The position numbers and the translations under genes are program-made. This document shows, piece after piece, positions 16,351 through 25,322 of a stretch of DNA of 64,000 bases (position 1 is the stretch's first letter; each line of letters opens with the position of its first letter). The notes under the pieces are model-generated. The model had not been told where the DNA came from. It saw nothing but the letters and a program-made list of their open reading frames with translations, and made no database searches. Source of the DNA: Agromyces cerinus subsp. cerinus (lineage in GTDB: Bacteria > Actinomycetota > Actinomycetes > Actinomycetales > Microbacteriaceae); assembly GCF_900142065.1 (NCBI RefSeq), contig NZ_FSRJ01000003.1, positions 310,001-374,000 of the forward strand, given 5' to 3'.

Positions 16351-17664
16351 ATGGCCGACGACCCGAAGACCAGCCCACGAGGGTTCGCGAGGGACGTGCA
16401 GTCCGAGGTCTACCGGGCCGGGCTCTCGGGCATCCGCCCCGCGGTGCCGGTCGACTCCGGCTCCCTCGAGCGGGCCGCGCGCAAGGCCGTCTCGGCCGAG
16501 GCGTTCGCCTATCTGGCCGGCGGCGCGGGCGCGGAGGCGACCATGACCGCGAACCGTGCCGCGTTCGCGCGGTGGCAGATCTGGCCCCGAGTGCTCCGCG
16601 ACGTCTCGGAGCGCGACCTCTCGATCGAGTTGCTCGGCCGGAAGCGGTCGACGCCGTTCGTGCTGTCGCCGATCGGCGTCGCCGAGATGGCGCACGCCGA
16701 AGCGGATGTCGCGGTCGGCCGTGCCGCCGCGGCGCTCGACGTGCCCTACCTCCTGTCGAACCAGGCCTCGCGCCCGATGGAGGAGGTCGCCGCGGCGATG
16801 GGCGCCCGTTCGCGGTGGTTCCAGCTCTACTGGAGCGCCTCCGACGAGCTCAACGCCTCGTTCGTGCGTCGTGCCGAGGCCTCCGGCTGCGAGGCGATCG
16901 TCGTGACCCTCGACACGCACCTGCTCGGCTGGCGCACGCGCGATCTCGACGCCGCCTACCTGCCGTTCACGCGCGGGCAGGGCATCGCCCAGTACACGAG
17001 CGATCCCGTGTTCGCCGAGCTCGTGCGCCAGCGGGTCGCCGCAGGAGCGGGCGGCGGAGCGCGCCCGAAGGTCACGCCGACGCTCCTCGCCTCGGCGTTC
17101 TCGATCGCCCGCGCCGGCGCCCGCACCCCGCTCGTCGACGGCGGCGTGCGGGCGGCCCTGCGCTCGCCGCTGCCGCGCGCGGCGATCGAGACCTTCCTCG
17201 ACGTGTTCTCGAATCCGGCCCTCACCTGGGCCGACCTCGCGAAGCTGCGCGAGTGGACGAAGCTGCCGGTGCTCCTGAAGGGCGTGCTGCATCCGGATGA
17301 CGCGGCGCAGGCGCTCGACCACGGCGTCGACGGCATCGTGGTCTCGAACCACGGCGGTCGCCAGGTCGACGACTCGGTGGCGAGCCTCGACGCGCTGCCC
17401 GGCGTCGTCGAGCGGGTCGGCGGGCGGGTGCCCGTCATCCTCGACAGCGGTGTCCGCGGCGGTGCCGACGCGTTCATCGCCCTCGCGCTCGGCGCCACGG
17501 CCGTCGGCATCGGGCGTCCCTACGTCTACGGGCTCGCGGTCGCCGGGGCGCCAGGGGTGCGCGAGGTGGTGCGCAACCACATCGCCGAGTTCGACCTCAC
17601 GCTCGGGCTCGCGGGGCACCGCTCGGTCGTCGAGGTCGGGCCGGGTTCGCTGCGCGCGGCGTGA
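16351..17664 (+). CDS. FMN-dependent alpha-hydroxy-acid oxidase, lactate 2-monooxygenase-like
   Basis: 437 residues. The alpha-hydroxy-acid oxidase signature SNHGGRQ contains the catalytic His334, and LLKGVLHPDDA carries the FMN-contacting Lys. An insertion at about residues 205-275 (loop 4 region) is longer than in L-lactate dehydrogenases and resembles lactate monooxygenases. Predicted reaction: oxidation of L-lactate or a similar 2-hydroxyacid; oxidase and monooxygenase cannot be separated by sequence alone. AAGGAG lies eight bases before the ATG, and TACGCT at about 16314-16319 is a plausible -10. It converges with the MprF-like gene four bases downstream. Confidence 0.88.
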   Translation: MADDPKTSPRGFARDVQSEVYRAGLSGIRPAVPVDSGSLERAARKAVSAEAFAYLAGGAGAEATMTANRAAFARWQIWPRVLRDVSERDLSIELLGRKRSTPFVLSPIGVAEMAHAEADVAVGRAAAALDVPYLLSNQASRPMEEVAAAMGARSRWFQLYWSASDELNASFVRRAEASGCEAIVVTLDTHLLGWRTRDLDAAYLPFTRGQGIAQYTSDPVFAELVRQRVAAGAGGGARPKVTPTLLASAFSIARAGARTPLVDGGVRAALRSPLPRAAIETFLDVFSNPALTWADLAKLREWTKLPVLLKGVLHPDDAAQALDHGVDGIVVSNHGGRQVDDSVASLDALPGVVERVGGRVPVILDSGVRGGADAFIALALGATAVGIGRPYVYGLAVAGAPGVREVVRNHIAEFDLTLGLAGHRSVVEVGPGSLRAA

Positions 17665-17668
17665 GCCG

Positions 17669-20245
17669 CTACTTCGTGAGCGTCTTCACGAGCGCGACGG
17701 CCTCGGCCGGCGACACGTCGGGCAGGTAGGCCTTGCCGATCGCGAGGCCGATCACCGGCAGGGCGAGCGGGTCGGGGTAGGCCATCGAGATGGTCTCGTA
17801 CTCGGGGTTGAACTTCGCCTTGAACCTGAACAACGACGAGAAGCCGTAGGCCGGTTCGAGGGTCGTGGCGAGGAAGTCGAGGAGCCGCGTCATGACCGTC
17901 GGCTCGGGCGGCGTCTCACCCGGGGCGAGCGGCTTGGTCGCGAGCGGGGCGCCCGAGAGGCTCAGCACCTCGGCACCCTCCTCCTTCATGTGCAGCGCCG
18001 CCGAGGCGATGAGGAACTCCATGACGCCGTTCATGCTGCCGTCGGCGCGGCGCATGAAGTCGATGGTCCAGCCGATCACGGCGCCGTCGCGGTACACGGG
18101 CAGCCAGCTCGTGACGGCCTGCAGTCGCCCCTCGGGCCCGACCGCGAGCATGAGCCGCACCTCGGGATCCTTCAGCTCCTCCATGCCGCCGAGCGTGAAG
18201 CCCATCTCGGGCAGCTCCTTCTCGGCGATCCACTCCTCGGAGATCGCGTTGATCTGTGCGACCGTCGCGAGCGGCAGTTCGTCCCAGCTGGTCCAGACGG
18301 TGGTCATGCCCTCCTTGATGCCGCGGTTCAGCGCCTGTCGCACCTTCTGCCAGGGTTTGCCGGCGAGGTCCAGCCCCTTCGTGCGCACGAGCGTCTCCTC
18401 GCCGACCGACAGGTGCTCCCACTCGAGTTCGTCGAACACCGGCAGGTACTGCGAGTGCACGCTGTAGAAGACGGGCACCCAGCTGTTCGCGTCGCAGAAC
18501 GCGGCGAACTCGCGGATGACGCGGCCACCGTCGCCCGCCGCGCAGATCGGGTCGGACATCGTGATGGCGACGCCGTTGATCACCCGGTAGGCGACAGCGG
18601 AGTCGCCGTCGTCGCTGAACCACGCCGTGTTGCCCGGCCAAGTCGCCATGAACCCGAGCGTGCCGCCGCCGTTGCGGTGCAGCAGTTCGCGGAGCCGGGC
18701 GTCGTCGGCGGTCTTCGCGGCGGTGCCGGTGCGCGACATCAATCGGATCGCCGCGGCGATGAACACCGCCCAGAACACCGGGCCGACGGCCTGGGCGAGG
18801 AAGCTCGCGAGGTCGTGGCCGGGCAGCACGATCGGGTCGACGACGGCGAGGAAGTGGGGCGGTACGAATCGCTTGAGCGTGTCGAGCAGCACGTCCCACC
18901 CAGTCGCAGCCGGCCAGTACTCGCGGAGCGTTGCGAGGCCCGCCACCAGGTGGATCCCGGCGAGGATGGCGAACGCGCCGCCCACGATCCCCGCGAACCG
19001 AGCGAACGCGCCGCGCGGCGCCCGGATCTGGAAGTGCCGTCTCGTGACGATGAGCATGACGATGATCCCGATCGGCAGCGCGACCACGGCGAGGACCCAG
19101 ACGAGCAGCTCGCCGAGGTCGAACACCGTCCACGTGCCGTCGTCGACGTCCGCGGTCGTCACGGTGACATCGAGCGCCGTGCGGGCGAAGAGCAGGATGG
19201 CGGCGTTCACGCCGATCGCGAGCCAGCGGGCGAAGCGGCGCCCGTGCCGGAGTCCCCATGCAGCGAGGAGCAGGAGCAGGACCGGCACGAACGAGAGCAG
19301 GAACATGCCGAGACCCTGGGCGCTGAGCAGGGCGAGCTGCGTCGTGCACGCCTCGGTGGCGATGGCCGCTGCCGTGGCGGCTTCGCCGCCGCACTTCGCC
19401 ATCACGTCCGCGAGTTCGAGGGGCTCGTCGGCGTAGAGGTACGAGCCGAAGGCGAACGGCGTCAGCTCGGAGCGGTTCACGAGGGCGACGATCGGGCCGA
19501 CGGCGGTCACCGCGACGACGGCGGCGACGAGCGTGCGGGTCTCACCGTGCGAGCTGCGCTTGACCGAGAGGGTCGACGCGTCACGAGTGAGCACGGCGCC
19601 GAGCAGGTAGCCGGCGATCGCCGCGACCAGACGGTACGCATTCGACGAGTCGCCGTCGTAGAGCACGAACACGAGGATGAAGGCGACCGTGACGACACGG
19701 ATGCGTCGTCGCCAGAGCCTGCCCATGAACGCCGTCGACGTGATGAGCGCGCCCACGATGCCGGCGAGCGGGTCGAGCGTCAGGTCGGCGGCGGTGCCGG
19801 TCGCCCACCACTCGCCGGCGAGCGAGCCGACCCATTGCAGCCAGGTGCCGATCGCGACGCCGAGCACGCCCGTGACGAGGAACGCGACGATCGTGCGCCA
19901 GGTGCCCATGCGCCGCTCGGCGATGCCGAGCAGCACCAGGGCGGCGAGCACGCCGAAGACGAGCTGGAAGGGGTCGTATGGAATCACGAGTGCAGTCGCG
20001 ACGGTCCACCACTGCCCGCCGTCGACCGTCGTGATCACCCCGGCCGCCCACGTCGTCGCCGTCGACTCCGACGCGACGCCGAAGAACGTGCCCGTCGTGA
20101 GCGCCGTCACGATCAGCAGTACCGCGAGGGCGATGCTGAAGGGCACGCGGCGGATGAATCCGCCGAGCGCTTCCGTCGTGGAGCGGAGCCGGCCGCTCGG
20201 CTCGGTGTCGCCCGTGCCCTCGGCGGCTCCCGGTGCCTCGGTCAT
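17669..20245 (-). CDS. MprF-like aminoacyl-lipid synthase (DUF2156) with rhomboid-like N-terminal domain
   Basis: 858 residues. The first ~210 residues form a multi-helix membrane region resembling a rhomboid fold (IAERRMGTWR), but the catalytic GxSG is replaced by GIVG, so it would be a pseudoprotease. More membrane helices follow to about residue 560. The C-terminal ~300 residues are a soluble DUF2156 domain, the lysyl/alanyl-phosphatidylglycerol synthase catalytic domain, with motifs such as LGFMATWPGN and GWTIDFMRR. The family transfers an amino acid from aminoacyl-tRNA to membrane lipid. Its start overlaps by 4 bp the stop of the upstream esterase, so the two form an operon. Confidence 0.85.
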   Translation of the reverse strand: MTEAPGAAEGTGDTEPSGRLRSTTEALGGFIRRVPFSIALAVLLIVTALTTGTFFGVASESTATTWAAGVITTVDGGQWWTVATALVIPYDPFQLVFGVLAALVLLGIAERRMGTWRTIVAFLVTGVLGVAIGTWLQWVGSLAGEWWATGTAADLTLDPLAGIVGALITSTAFMGRLWRRRIRVVTVAFILVFVLYDGDSSNAYRLVAAIAGYLLGAVLTRDASTLSVKRSSHGETRTLVAAVVAVTAVGPIVALVNRSELTPFAFGSYLYADEPLELADVMAKCGGEAATAAAIATEACTTQLALLSAQGLGMFLLSFVPVLLLLLAAWGLRHGRRFARWLAIGVNAAILLFARTALDVTVTTADVDDGTWTVFDLGELLVWVLAVVALPIGIIVMLIVTRRHFQIRAPRGAFARFAGIVGGAFAILAGIHLVAGLATLREYWPAATGWDVLLDTLKRFVPPHFLAVVDPIVLPGHDLASFLAQAVGPVFWAVFIAAAIRLMSRTGTAAKTADDARLRELLHRNGGGTLGFMATWPGNTAWFSDDGDSAVAYRVINGVAITMSDPICAAGDGGRVIREFAAFCDANSWVPVFYSVHSQYLPVFDELEWEHLSVGEETLVRTKGLDLAGKPWQKVRQALNRGIKEGMTTVWTSWDELPLATVAQINAISEEWIAEKELPEMGFTLGGMEELKDPEVRLMLAVGPEGRLQAVTSWLPVYRDGAVIGWTIDFMRRADGSMNGVMEFLIASAALHMKEEGAEVLSLSGAPLATKPLAPGETPPEPTVMTRLLDFLATTLEPAYGFSSLFRFKAKFNPEYETISMAYPDPLALPVIGLAIGKAYLPDVSPAEAVALVKTLTK

Positions 20246-21561
20246 GGCGCCGAGAGCCCGAGCCTGGGGGAGAGCACGTCGAAGCCCTTCTCGAGTCCTC
20301 CTGTCAGCGCCACGACGTCGTGGTCCGCGCCGGGAACGAGGAAGAGCGTCGTCTGCATTCCGGCGGCGGTCGCGGCATCCGCCAGACGTTCAGTGCCGCG
20401 CACGAACGAGAGGTCGTTCTCGCCGACCGTGAAGATCGAGACCGAGTCGGGGTACGGCGCCTTCGCCGCCATGATGTTCGCCGGCTTCACGAGGTCGTAG
20501 GCGAACTGGTCGCCGTTGAAGATCTCGGCGAGCACGTCGTCGTGGTTCTCGACGCCCGCGTACTCGACCGGGGAGACGGCGAGCAGGTTGCCGAACACCT
20601 CGGGGTACTTCGCGCCGAAGTACGCCGCGCACCCGCCGCCGTTCGAGTACCCGGCGACGGTCGTGAACTGCGGGCCCTGCAGCACGCCGAGGCGCTGCCT
20701 CGCCCACGGCACCACGTCCTGCATGACGTAGGTCTCGACCTTGCCGAGCTCGCTGTCGAGGCAGAGGGGGTCGGCGGCCGGGTCGCCCAACTGGTCGATC
20801 ACGAGGGCGATCGGCGCGAGCCCGTCGTGCGCTGCCGCGAACTCGTCGAGCACCCCGCCGATGAAGCTCGCCTCGGGGTCGCCGGGCTGGCCCATCATCA
20901 TGACGACGAGGGGGAGGCGCGGGGCATCCGTCACGAGCGCAGCCGGCGGCAGGTAGATCTGCGCGGGGCGTGCCTCGAACCCCGACACCGTGTTCGGCAC
21001 GCCGCCCTGCACGATGCCGATCTCTCCGGTCGCGGGCATGTCGGGGGGCGGCGTCCACGTCGCGTACAGGGGTTCGGCCGGGTCGGCGATCGTGGCAGGG
21101 TCGGGAACGGGCGGGTCGATCGTGTCGGCCGTCGAGATGTGGAACATCGAGCCGAGCGTGGGGTTCAGTCCGTACGCGGCGTTCACGCCGAACGCGGCGG
21201 TCGCGGAGAACAGGGGGATCGCGAGGAGGGCGATGAGCTTGCGCCACCATCGCGAGTGCCAGAGGTTCCAGATCGCGACCGTGATGCCGGCGAACGCCGC
21301 GGGCACCCAGAGCCACGCCGAATCATCGATCGGGCCGCCGAACGCGTCGAGCACGTTGACGCCGATCCAGAGCACGGCGACGCCGACGAGCGAGCCGACG
21401 ATGAGCAGCACGATGACCGTCAGCACCCACGCCCACCCCGGGCCGCGGAAGAGCAGGTAGAGCAAGACCAGCGCCGCGAGCGCGTACACCGCGATCACGA
21501 ACGGCCCGTCGATCACGTTCAGTTCCCAGATGAGATCCCACACCGTCGCCCCCTCGGCCAT
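20242..21561 (-). CDS. Membrane-anchored alpha/beta-hydrolase (esterase D/mycolyltransferase fold)
   Basis: 439 residues. Four N-terminal transmembrane helices (to about residue 130) precede an extracytoplasmic PF00756-type hydrolase domain. The nucleophile elbow is GYSNGG and the catalytic His sits in PGADHDVV near the C-terminus. It is first in an operon with the MprF-like synthase. Hydrolases that remove amino acids from aminoacyl-phosphatidylglycerol are known next to synthase genes (Enterococcus AhyD), so a matching eraser role is a reasonable inference; a general esterase is the alternative. ATG 21561 puts the first helix near the N-terminus. The promoter is in the 142-bp gap shared with glyS. 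Confidence 0.82.
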   Translation of the reverse strand: MAEGATVWDLIWELNVIDGPFVIAVYALAALVLLYLLFRGPGWAWVLTVIVLLIVGSLVGVAVLWIGVNVLDAFGGPIDDSAWLWVPAAFAGITVAIWNLWHSRWWRKLIALLAIPLFSATAAFGVNAAYGLNPTLGSMFHISTADTIDPPVPDPATIADPAEPLYATWTPPPDMPATGEIGIVQGGVPNTVSGFEARPAQIYLPPAALVTDAPRLPLVVMMMGQPGDPEASFIGGVLDEFAAAHDGLAPIALVIDQLGDPAADPLCLDSELGKVETYVMQDVVPWARQRLGVLQGPQFTTVAGYSNGGGCAAYFGAKYPEVFGNLLAVSPVEYAGVENHDDVLAEIFNGDQFAYDLVKPANIMAAKAPYPDSVSIFTVGENDLSFVRGTERLADAATAAGMQTTLFLVPGADHDVVALTGGLEKGFDVLSPRLGLSAP

Positions 21562-21617
21562 GGTCGTGATGGGCACAGCGTACCGACCGCGCGCTCGTTC
21601 GCAGTCGCACCCGCCCG

Positions 21618-21623
21618 TAGGAT
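21618..21623 (+). promoter_or_regulatory. Probable -10 box of glyS
   Basis: TAGGAT, 80 bp before the glyS start, predicting a leader of about 70 nt. A short out-of-frame GTG reading frame begins at 21633 in this leader and overlaps the glyS start. No T-box structure was recognised. Confidence 0.4.
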
Positions 21624-21703
21624 GGTGACACCGTGTCGTTTTCCGGCATTCGCCCGTCTTCGGCATTCGCCTTCGCCCGATCCCCAGGACCATTGGAGCC
21701 ACC

Positions 21704-23089
21704 GTGGCCGCACCCAGCCGTCTCGAATCCGTCATCGCCCTCGCCCAGCACCGGGGGTTCGTCTTCCAGGCCGGCGAGATCTACGGCGGATCCCGTTCCG
21801 CATGGGACTACGGGCCCCTCGGCGTCGAGCTGAAGGAGAACATCAAGCGGCAGTGGTGGCGGTACATGGTCACCGGTCGCGACGACGTGGTCGGCCTCGA
21901 CTCGAGCGTCATCCTGCCGAAGCAGGTCTGGATCGCCTCCGGGCACGTCGGCGTCTTCACCGACCCGCTCGTCGAGTGCCTGCACTGCCACAAGCGCTTC
22001 CGCGAAGATCACCTGCTCGAGGCCTTCGAGGAGAAGAAGGGCCGCGCCCCCGAGAACGGCATGGCCGACATCGCCTGCCCGAACTGCGGCACCCGCGGTC
22101 AGTGGACCCCGCCGCGCGACTTCAACATGATGCTGCAGACCTACCTGGGTCCGGTTCAGGATGAGTCGGGGCTGCACTACCTCCGCCCCGAGACCGCGCA
22201 GGGCATCTTCACGAACTTCGCGAACGTGCTGCAGGCCGCTCGCATGAAGCCGCCGTTCGGCATCGGCCAGATCGGCAAGTCGTTCCGCAACGAGATCACG
22301 CCCGGAAACTTCATCTTCCGCACACGCGAGTTCGAGCAGATGGAGCTCGAGTTCTTCGTCGAGCCCGGCACCGACGACCAGTGGTTCGAGTACTGGCTCG
22401 ACTACCGCTGGGACTGGTACGTCGACCTCGGTGTCGACCCCGAGAACCTGCGTCGCTTCGAGCACCCCGCAGAGAAGCTGTCGCACTACTCCAAGCGCAC
22501 CGTCGACATCGAGTACCGCTTCGGCTTCACCGGTGGCGAGTGGGGCGAGCTCGAGGGCGTCGCGAACCGCACCGACTTCGACCTCACGACCCACTCGGAG
22601 CACTCGGGCAAGGAGCTCTCGTACTTCGACCAGTCGAAGAACGAGCGTTGGATCCCGTACGTGATCGAGCCCGCGGCCGGTCTCACCCGCTCGCTTATGG
22701 CCTTCCTCGTCGACGCGTACCACGTCGAGGAGGTGCCGAACGCGAAGGGCGGGGTGGACACCCGCACCGTGCTGCGCCTCGACCCGCGTCTCGCGCCGGT
22801 CAAGGCGGCCGTGCTTCCGCTCAGCCGCAACGAGAAGCTGTCGCCCCTCGCCCGCGAGGTCGCCGCATCGCTCCGCAAGCACTGGAACGTCGACTTCGAC
22901 GACGCCGGCGCCATCGGCCGTCGCTACCGTCGACAGGACGAGATCGGCACCCCGTTCTGCATCACGGTCGACTTCGACTCGCTCGATGACAACGCCGTGA
23001 CGGTGCGTGAGCGCGACACCATGGAGCAGGTGCGCGTGCCGCTCGCCGAGCTCGAGGGGTTCCTGGCCTCGCGCCTCATCGGCGCGTAG
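21704..23089 (+). CDS. glyS: Glycyl-tRNA synthetase (class II, dimeric type)
   Basis: 461 residues, the size of the single-chain alpha2 GlyRS found in actinobacteria. Class II motif 2 lies in [26 protein letters not shown] and motif 3 near the end of the catalytic core. An N-terminal [13 protein letters not shown] zinc-binding insertion is present at about residues 88-128. The anticodon-binding domain occupies the C-terminal 110 residues. The enzyme charges tRNA-Gly. The start is GTG with GGAG six bases upstream. It is divergent from the esterase/MprF operon and followed by the 24-bp repeat array. Confidence 0.97.
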   Translation: MAAPSRLESVIALAQHRGFVFQAGEIYGGSRSAWDYGPLGVELKENIKRQWWRYMVTGRDDVVGLDSSVILPKQVWIASGHVGVFTDPLVECLHCHKRFREDHLLEAFEEKKGRAPENGMADIACPNCGTRGQWTPPRDFNMMLQTYLGPVQDESGLHYLRPETAQGIFTNFANVLQAARMKPPFGIGQIGKSFRNEITPGNFIFRTREFEQMELEFFVEPGTDDQWFEYWLDYRWDWYVDLGVDPENLRRFEHPAEKLSHYSKRTVDIEYRFGFTGGEWGELEGVANRTDFDLTTHSEHSGKELSYFDQSKNERWIPYVIEPAAGLTRSLMAFLVDAYHVEEVPNAKGGVDTRTVLRLDPRLAPVKAAVLPLSRNEKLSPLAREVAASLRKHWNVDFDDAGAIGRRYRRQDEIGTPFCITVDFDSLDDNAVTVRERDTMEQVRVPLAELEGFLASRLIGA

Positions 23090-23481
23090 CGCGAGCCGGT
23101 CGGGTCGGGCGGTTCCAGCTCGCCTCGACCGGTTCTCCGTGAACGTACGTCGGCGATCGACCGGGAACGTACCTCGGCGATCGACCGGGAACGTACCCGG
23201 TCGACCGGGAACGCACCTCGGCGGTCGACCGGGGACGCAGCTCAGTTGTCGACCCGAAACGCAACCTAGCGGTCCCGAAGCGCAGCCTAACGGTCGACCT
23301 GACACGTCGCCAGCGGTCGACCTGACACGCACCTCAGTGCGATCGAAGCGCCCAGTGCTGTCGAGCGAGACCTGCCATCGCGCCCAGCATGTCCCGCGTC
23401 CCCAGCGTCCCAAGCGTCCCGGGCGTCCGGGGCGTCCAGGACGTCGGACGCGCCGCGAGCCTCCGAGGGCAGGGCAGAGCT
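23090..23481. other. 392-bp convergent intergenic region, repeat-rich
   Basis: Between the 3' ends of glyS and the HNH gene. It is filled by the degenerate 24-bp array (23134-23343) and then by 9-bp CGTCCC(A/G)GG-like repeats at about 23396-23445. All frames stay open because the unit is a multiple of three, but no recognisable protein results. I see no gene. Confidence 0.7.
23134..23343. repeat. Degenerate 24-bp tandem repeat array, about nine units
   Basis: The consensus is close to CGACCGGGAACGCACCTCGGC plus GGT. Units start near 23134, 23158, 23182, 23202, 23226, 23250, 23274, 23295 and 23318; most are 24 bp, some 20-26. Identity falls from left to right, and each unit starts with a GTCGACC-like core. 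No spacers, so it is not a CRISPR. It lies between two convergent genes. Confidence 0.8.
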
Positions 23482-25200
23482 CTACCCCGTGACGGAGAAC
23501 ACGCGTTCAGGCTCGGCCGATTTCCATGACGCAGACGCAGACGCAGACGCAGGTGCAGACGCAGACGCAGACGCAGGTGCAGACGCAGGTGCAGGTGCAG
23601 ACGCAGGTGCAGGTGCAGATGCAGATGCAGATGCAGGTGCAGACGCAGACGCAGACGCAGGTGCAGACGCAGATGCAGATCCAGATCCAGATCCAGACGC
23701 AGACGCAGACGCAACTGCAGATCCAGACTCCGATCCAGGGGCAGATGCAGTCGCCGATGCAGGCGCGAGCCGTGCAGGATCGACCGGGTTGATGAGGTCG
23801 GCCGGCGTCTTCGGCCGCATCAGCCTCGGCGTCTGCTCGGGATCGACGCCGGCTGGTGGGATGAGCCAGTAGTTCGTGCCCGAGCGCCGCACCTCCCACC
23901 CCTGGTTGTGGTACCTGAGATGGTCTCTGCGGCAGAGCAGGATGCCGTCGGCGAGATCGGTGCGCCCGCCATCGCGCTGCCAATGGTCGATGTGGTGCGC
24001 CTCGGTCCAGGACGGCGGACGCGTGCACTCGGGATCGAGACAGCCGCCGTCGCGAACCGCGAGCGCCGCCTTCTGCCTGTCGGTGAAGAGCCGCTCGTCG
24101 CGACCGAGGTCGAGGCAGGCGCCGCCGTCATCGAAGAGGATCGGCAGGTAGCCCTCGCAGAGACCGGTGCGGATGTCGACGAGTGGGATGCGATCGGGGT
24201 GCCCTTCGATCGCTCCTGAGCCCTCGCCCGTGCTGAGCGAGCCCGCATTCACCACGAGCCGGACCGACGGCTTCTTGTCGTTGAGCAGGCGAGTGGGATC
24301 GACGCTCGCTCCGGCACGGAGCAACTGCACGAACCCTTCGGCCGCGTCGCGTTCTCGCGTGGCACGTGCATCGGCGAAGGCCGCATCGCCGCGAACCGGA
24401 TCACCGAAGCCGCGGCGCACCGGTGCGGCCGTGCGTCGAGGGTGGGTGAGCTGATCGAACACCGCTTTGACGAGCATGCCGCTCTCGGCGTCGAGCTCGA
24501 ATTCGCCGCGCACCATGCCGTCGGGCTTCACCCAGACCCGCCAGTACTGCGCTGCGCGTTGCCGCTCTGCACGCGCGGCGACGCCGGTTGCATCGATGCG
24601 ATCACGAGCCTGGCGGGCGAGGCGACGTGCGGCATCGGCGTGCAGGTCGCGGCACTCGACGATGACCGCGTCGAGCACGACGGAGAGCGTCGCCGCATCG
24701 GCGTCGCCGCCCGGTTCGCCGATGCCCGACCGGATCGCGTCAGCGACCGCCACGCTCAGCACGCCCGTGGTGACGGCTCCGCTCAATGCGGAGAACCACG
24801 GCTCGACCGGTTCGGGCACGAGCGCCGCGAGTTCTGGGTCATCGCGCCTGGCGAGCCCGAGCTCGGCCGCTGCCTCGGTTTCTGCGACCATTCGCCCCAC
24901 GCCGACCAGCGCGGTCGTCTCGCGCTTCGACGCGTGGGTGATCGATTGCAGCAGCTCGCCCGCGTTCGCATGGCCGGTGCGCTGAGCGAGCCCTTGGAGT
25001 CCGAAGGCGACCTTCGACCGCCGTACGACCTCGGCGGCCGCGAGCGCCTGCGCCCGCTCGACCTCGTGCCTGAGCGCCGTGATGGCTTCGACGGCATCGA
25101 CGAGCGCACGGTCGTCGAGCGAGCTGAAGGTGCTCGACGAGGGTGCGCACGAGGACATCAGGGCGGTCAGTCCGCTGAAGTCGGGGAGCGCTTCGGCCAT
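23482..25200 (-). CDS. DUF222/HNH endonuclease domain protein (13E12-like) with Ala/Ser/Pro repeat tail
   Basis: 572 residues from ATG 25200. An N-terminal DUF222 helical domain (about 20-330) is followed by an HNH domain at about 375-440, with CLDPEC, EAHHIDHW and the C-terminal CRRDHLRYHNQGW. This matches the 13E12-repeat family of actinobacteria, which occurs in many copies per genome and whose biological role is unclear. A low-complexity Ala/Ser/Pro tail of about 80 residues (480-560) is encoded by the hexamer array at 23527-23760. The frame is open to 25587 but ATG 25200 gives the family N-terminus. Its promoter region holds an SOS-type box and DnaA-box-like sites. Confidence 0.88.
   Translation of the reverse strand: MAEALPDFSGLTALMSSCAPSSSTFSSLDDRALVDAVEAITALRHEVERAQALAAAEVVRRSKVAFGLQGLAQRTGHANAGELLQSITHASKRETTALVGVGRMVAETEAAAELGLARRDDPELAALVPEPVEPWFSALSGAVTTGVLSVAVADAIRSGIGEPGGDADAATLSVVLDAVIVECRDLHADAARRLARQARDRIDATGVAARAERQRAAQYWRVWVKPDGMVRGEFELDAESGMLVKAVFDQLTHPRRTAAPVRRGFGDPVRGDAAFADARATRERDAAEGFVQLLRAGASVDPTRLLNDKKPSVRLVVNAGSLSTGEGSGAIEGHPDRIPLVDIRTGLCEGYLPILFDDGGACLDLGRDERLFTDRQKAALAVRDGGCLDPECTRPPSWTEAHHIDHWQRDGGRTDLADGILLCRRDHLRYHNQGWEVRRSGTNYWLIPPAGVDPEQTPRLMRPKTPADLINPVDPARLAPASATASAPGSESGSAVASASASGSGSGSASASAPASASASAPASASASAPAPASAPAPASAPASASASAPASASASASWKSAEPERVFSVTG
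23527..23760. repeat. Imperfect hexanucleotide array in the HNH gene tail
   Basis: About 39 units of GACGCA/GGTGCA/GATGCA/GATCCA type in frame, encoding alternating Ala-Ser, Ala-Pro and Gly-Ser on the minus strand. A copy-number-variable tract is likely. Confidence 0.9.
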
Positions 25201-25228
25201 GTTCCATTGTCTCGCCGCCAGCCGACAT

Positions 25229-25244
25229 TCGAACGTATGTTCCA
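25229..25244 (-). promoter_or_regulatory. SOS (LexA)-type box upstream of the HNH gene
   Basis: TCGAACGTATGTTCCA on the plus strand matches the actinobacterial/Gram-positive SOS box TCGAACnnnnGTTCGA at 11 of 12 defined positions. It ends 28 bp before the HNH start, the right place for repression. Several M. tuberculosis 13E12-family genes are known LexA targets, which supports the call. Confidence 0.65.
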
Positions 25245-25249
25245 CAGAT

Positions 25250-25270
25250 TGTGGATAAGCCTGTGGAAAA
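25250..25270 (-). promoter_or_regulatory. Two DnaA-box-like 9-mers in tandem
   Basis: On the minus strand TTTTCCACA (25262-25270) and TTATCCACA (25250-25258) are spaced by 3 bp. The second is a perfect consensus DnaA box and the first a common variant. TCCACA-GAT-TGTGGA (25241-25255) adds a small palindrome. The sites lie next to the SOS-type box. Confidence 0.5.
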
Positions 25271-25322
25271 CATGGTGAGGGAACGAGGGAGCGAAACCGA
25301 GAGACCTCGAACCCGAGCGTCT

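Noticed and set aside
17297-20500. Open frame of over 1000 codons on the plus strand
   Set aside because: It is antisense to the MprF-like gene, has the Arg/His/Gly-rich composition of GC-rich shadow frames and matches no family.
21618-21703. T-box or leader peptide controlling glyS
   Set aside because: The leader is only about 70 nt, no T-box motif or terminator was seen, and the short GTG frame has no Gly-rich run.
23134-23343. CRISPR array
   Set aside because: Units are contiguous and degenerate with no unique spacers, and no cas genes are present.
23489-23872. Asp/Ala repeat protein on the plus strand, resembling a calcium-binding repeat
   Set aside because: It is the antisense reading of the Ala/Ser/Pro tail of the HNH gene; repeats in multiples of three keep all frames open.
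25229-25270. Replication origin, because of DnaA-box-like 9-mers
   Set aside because: Only two boxes, no AT-rich unwinding region and no dnaA, dnaN or partition genes nearby; a promoter role is more likely.
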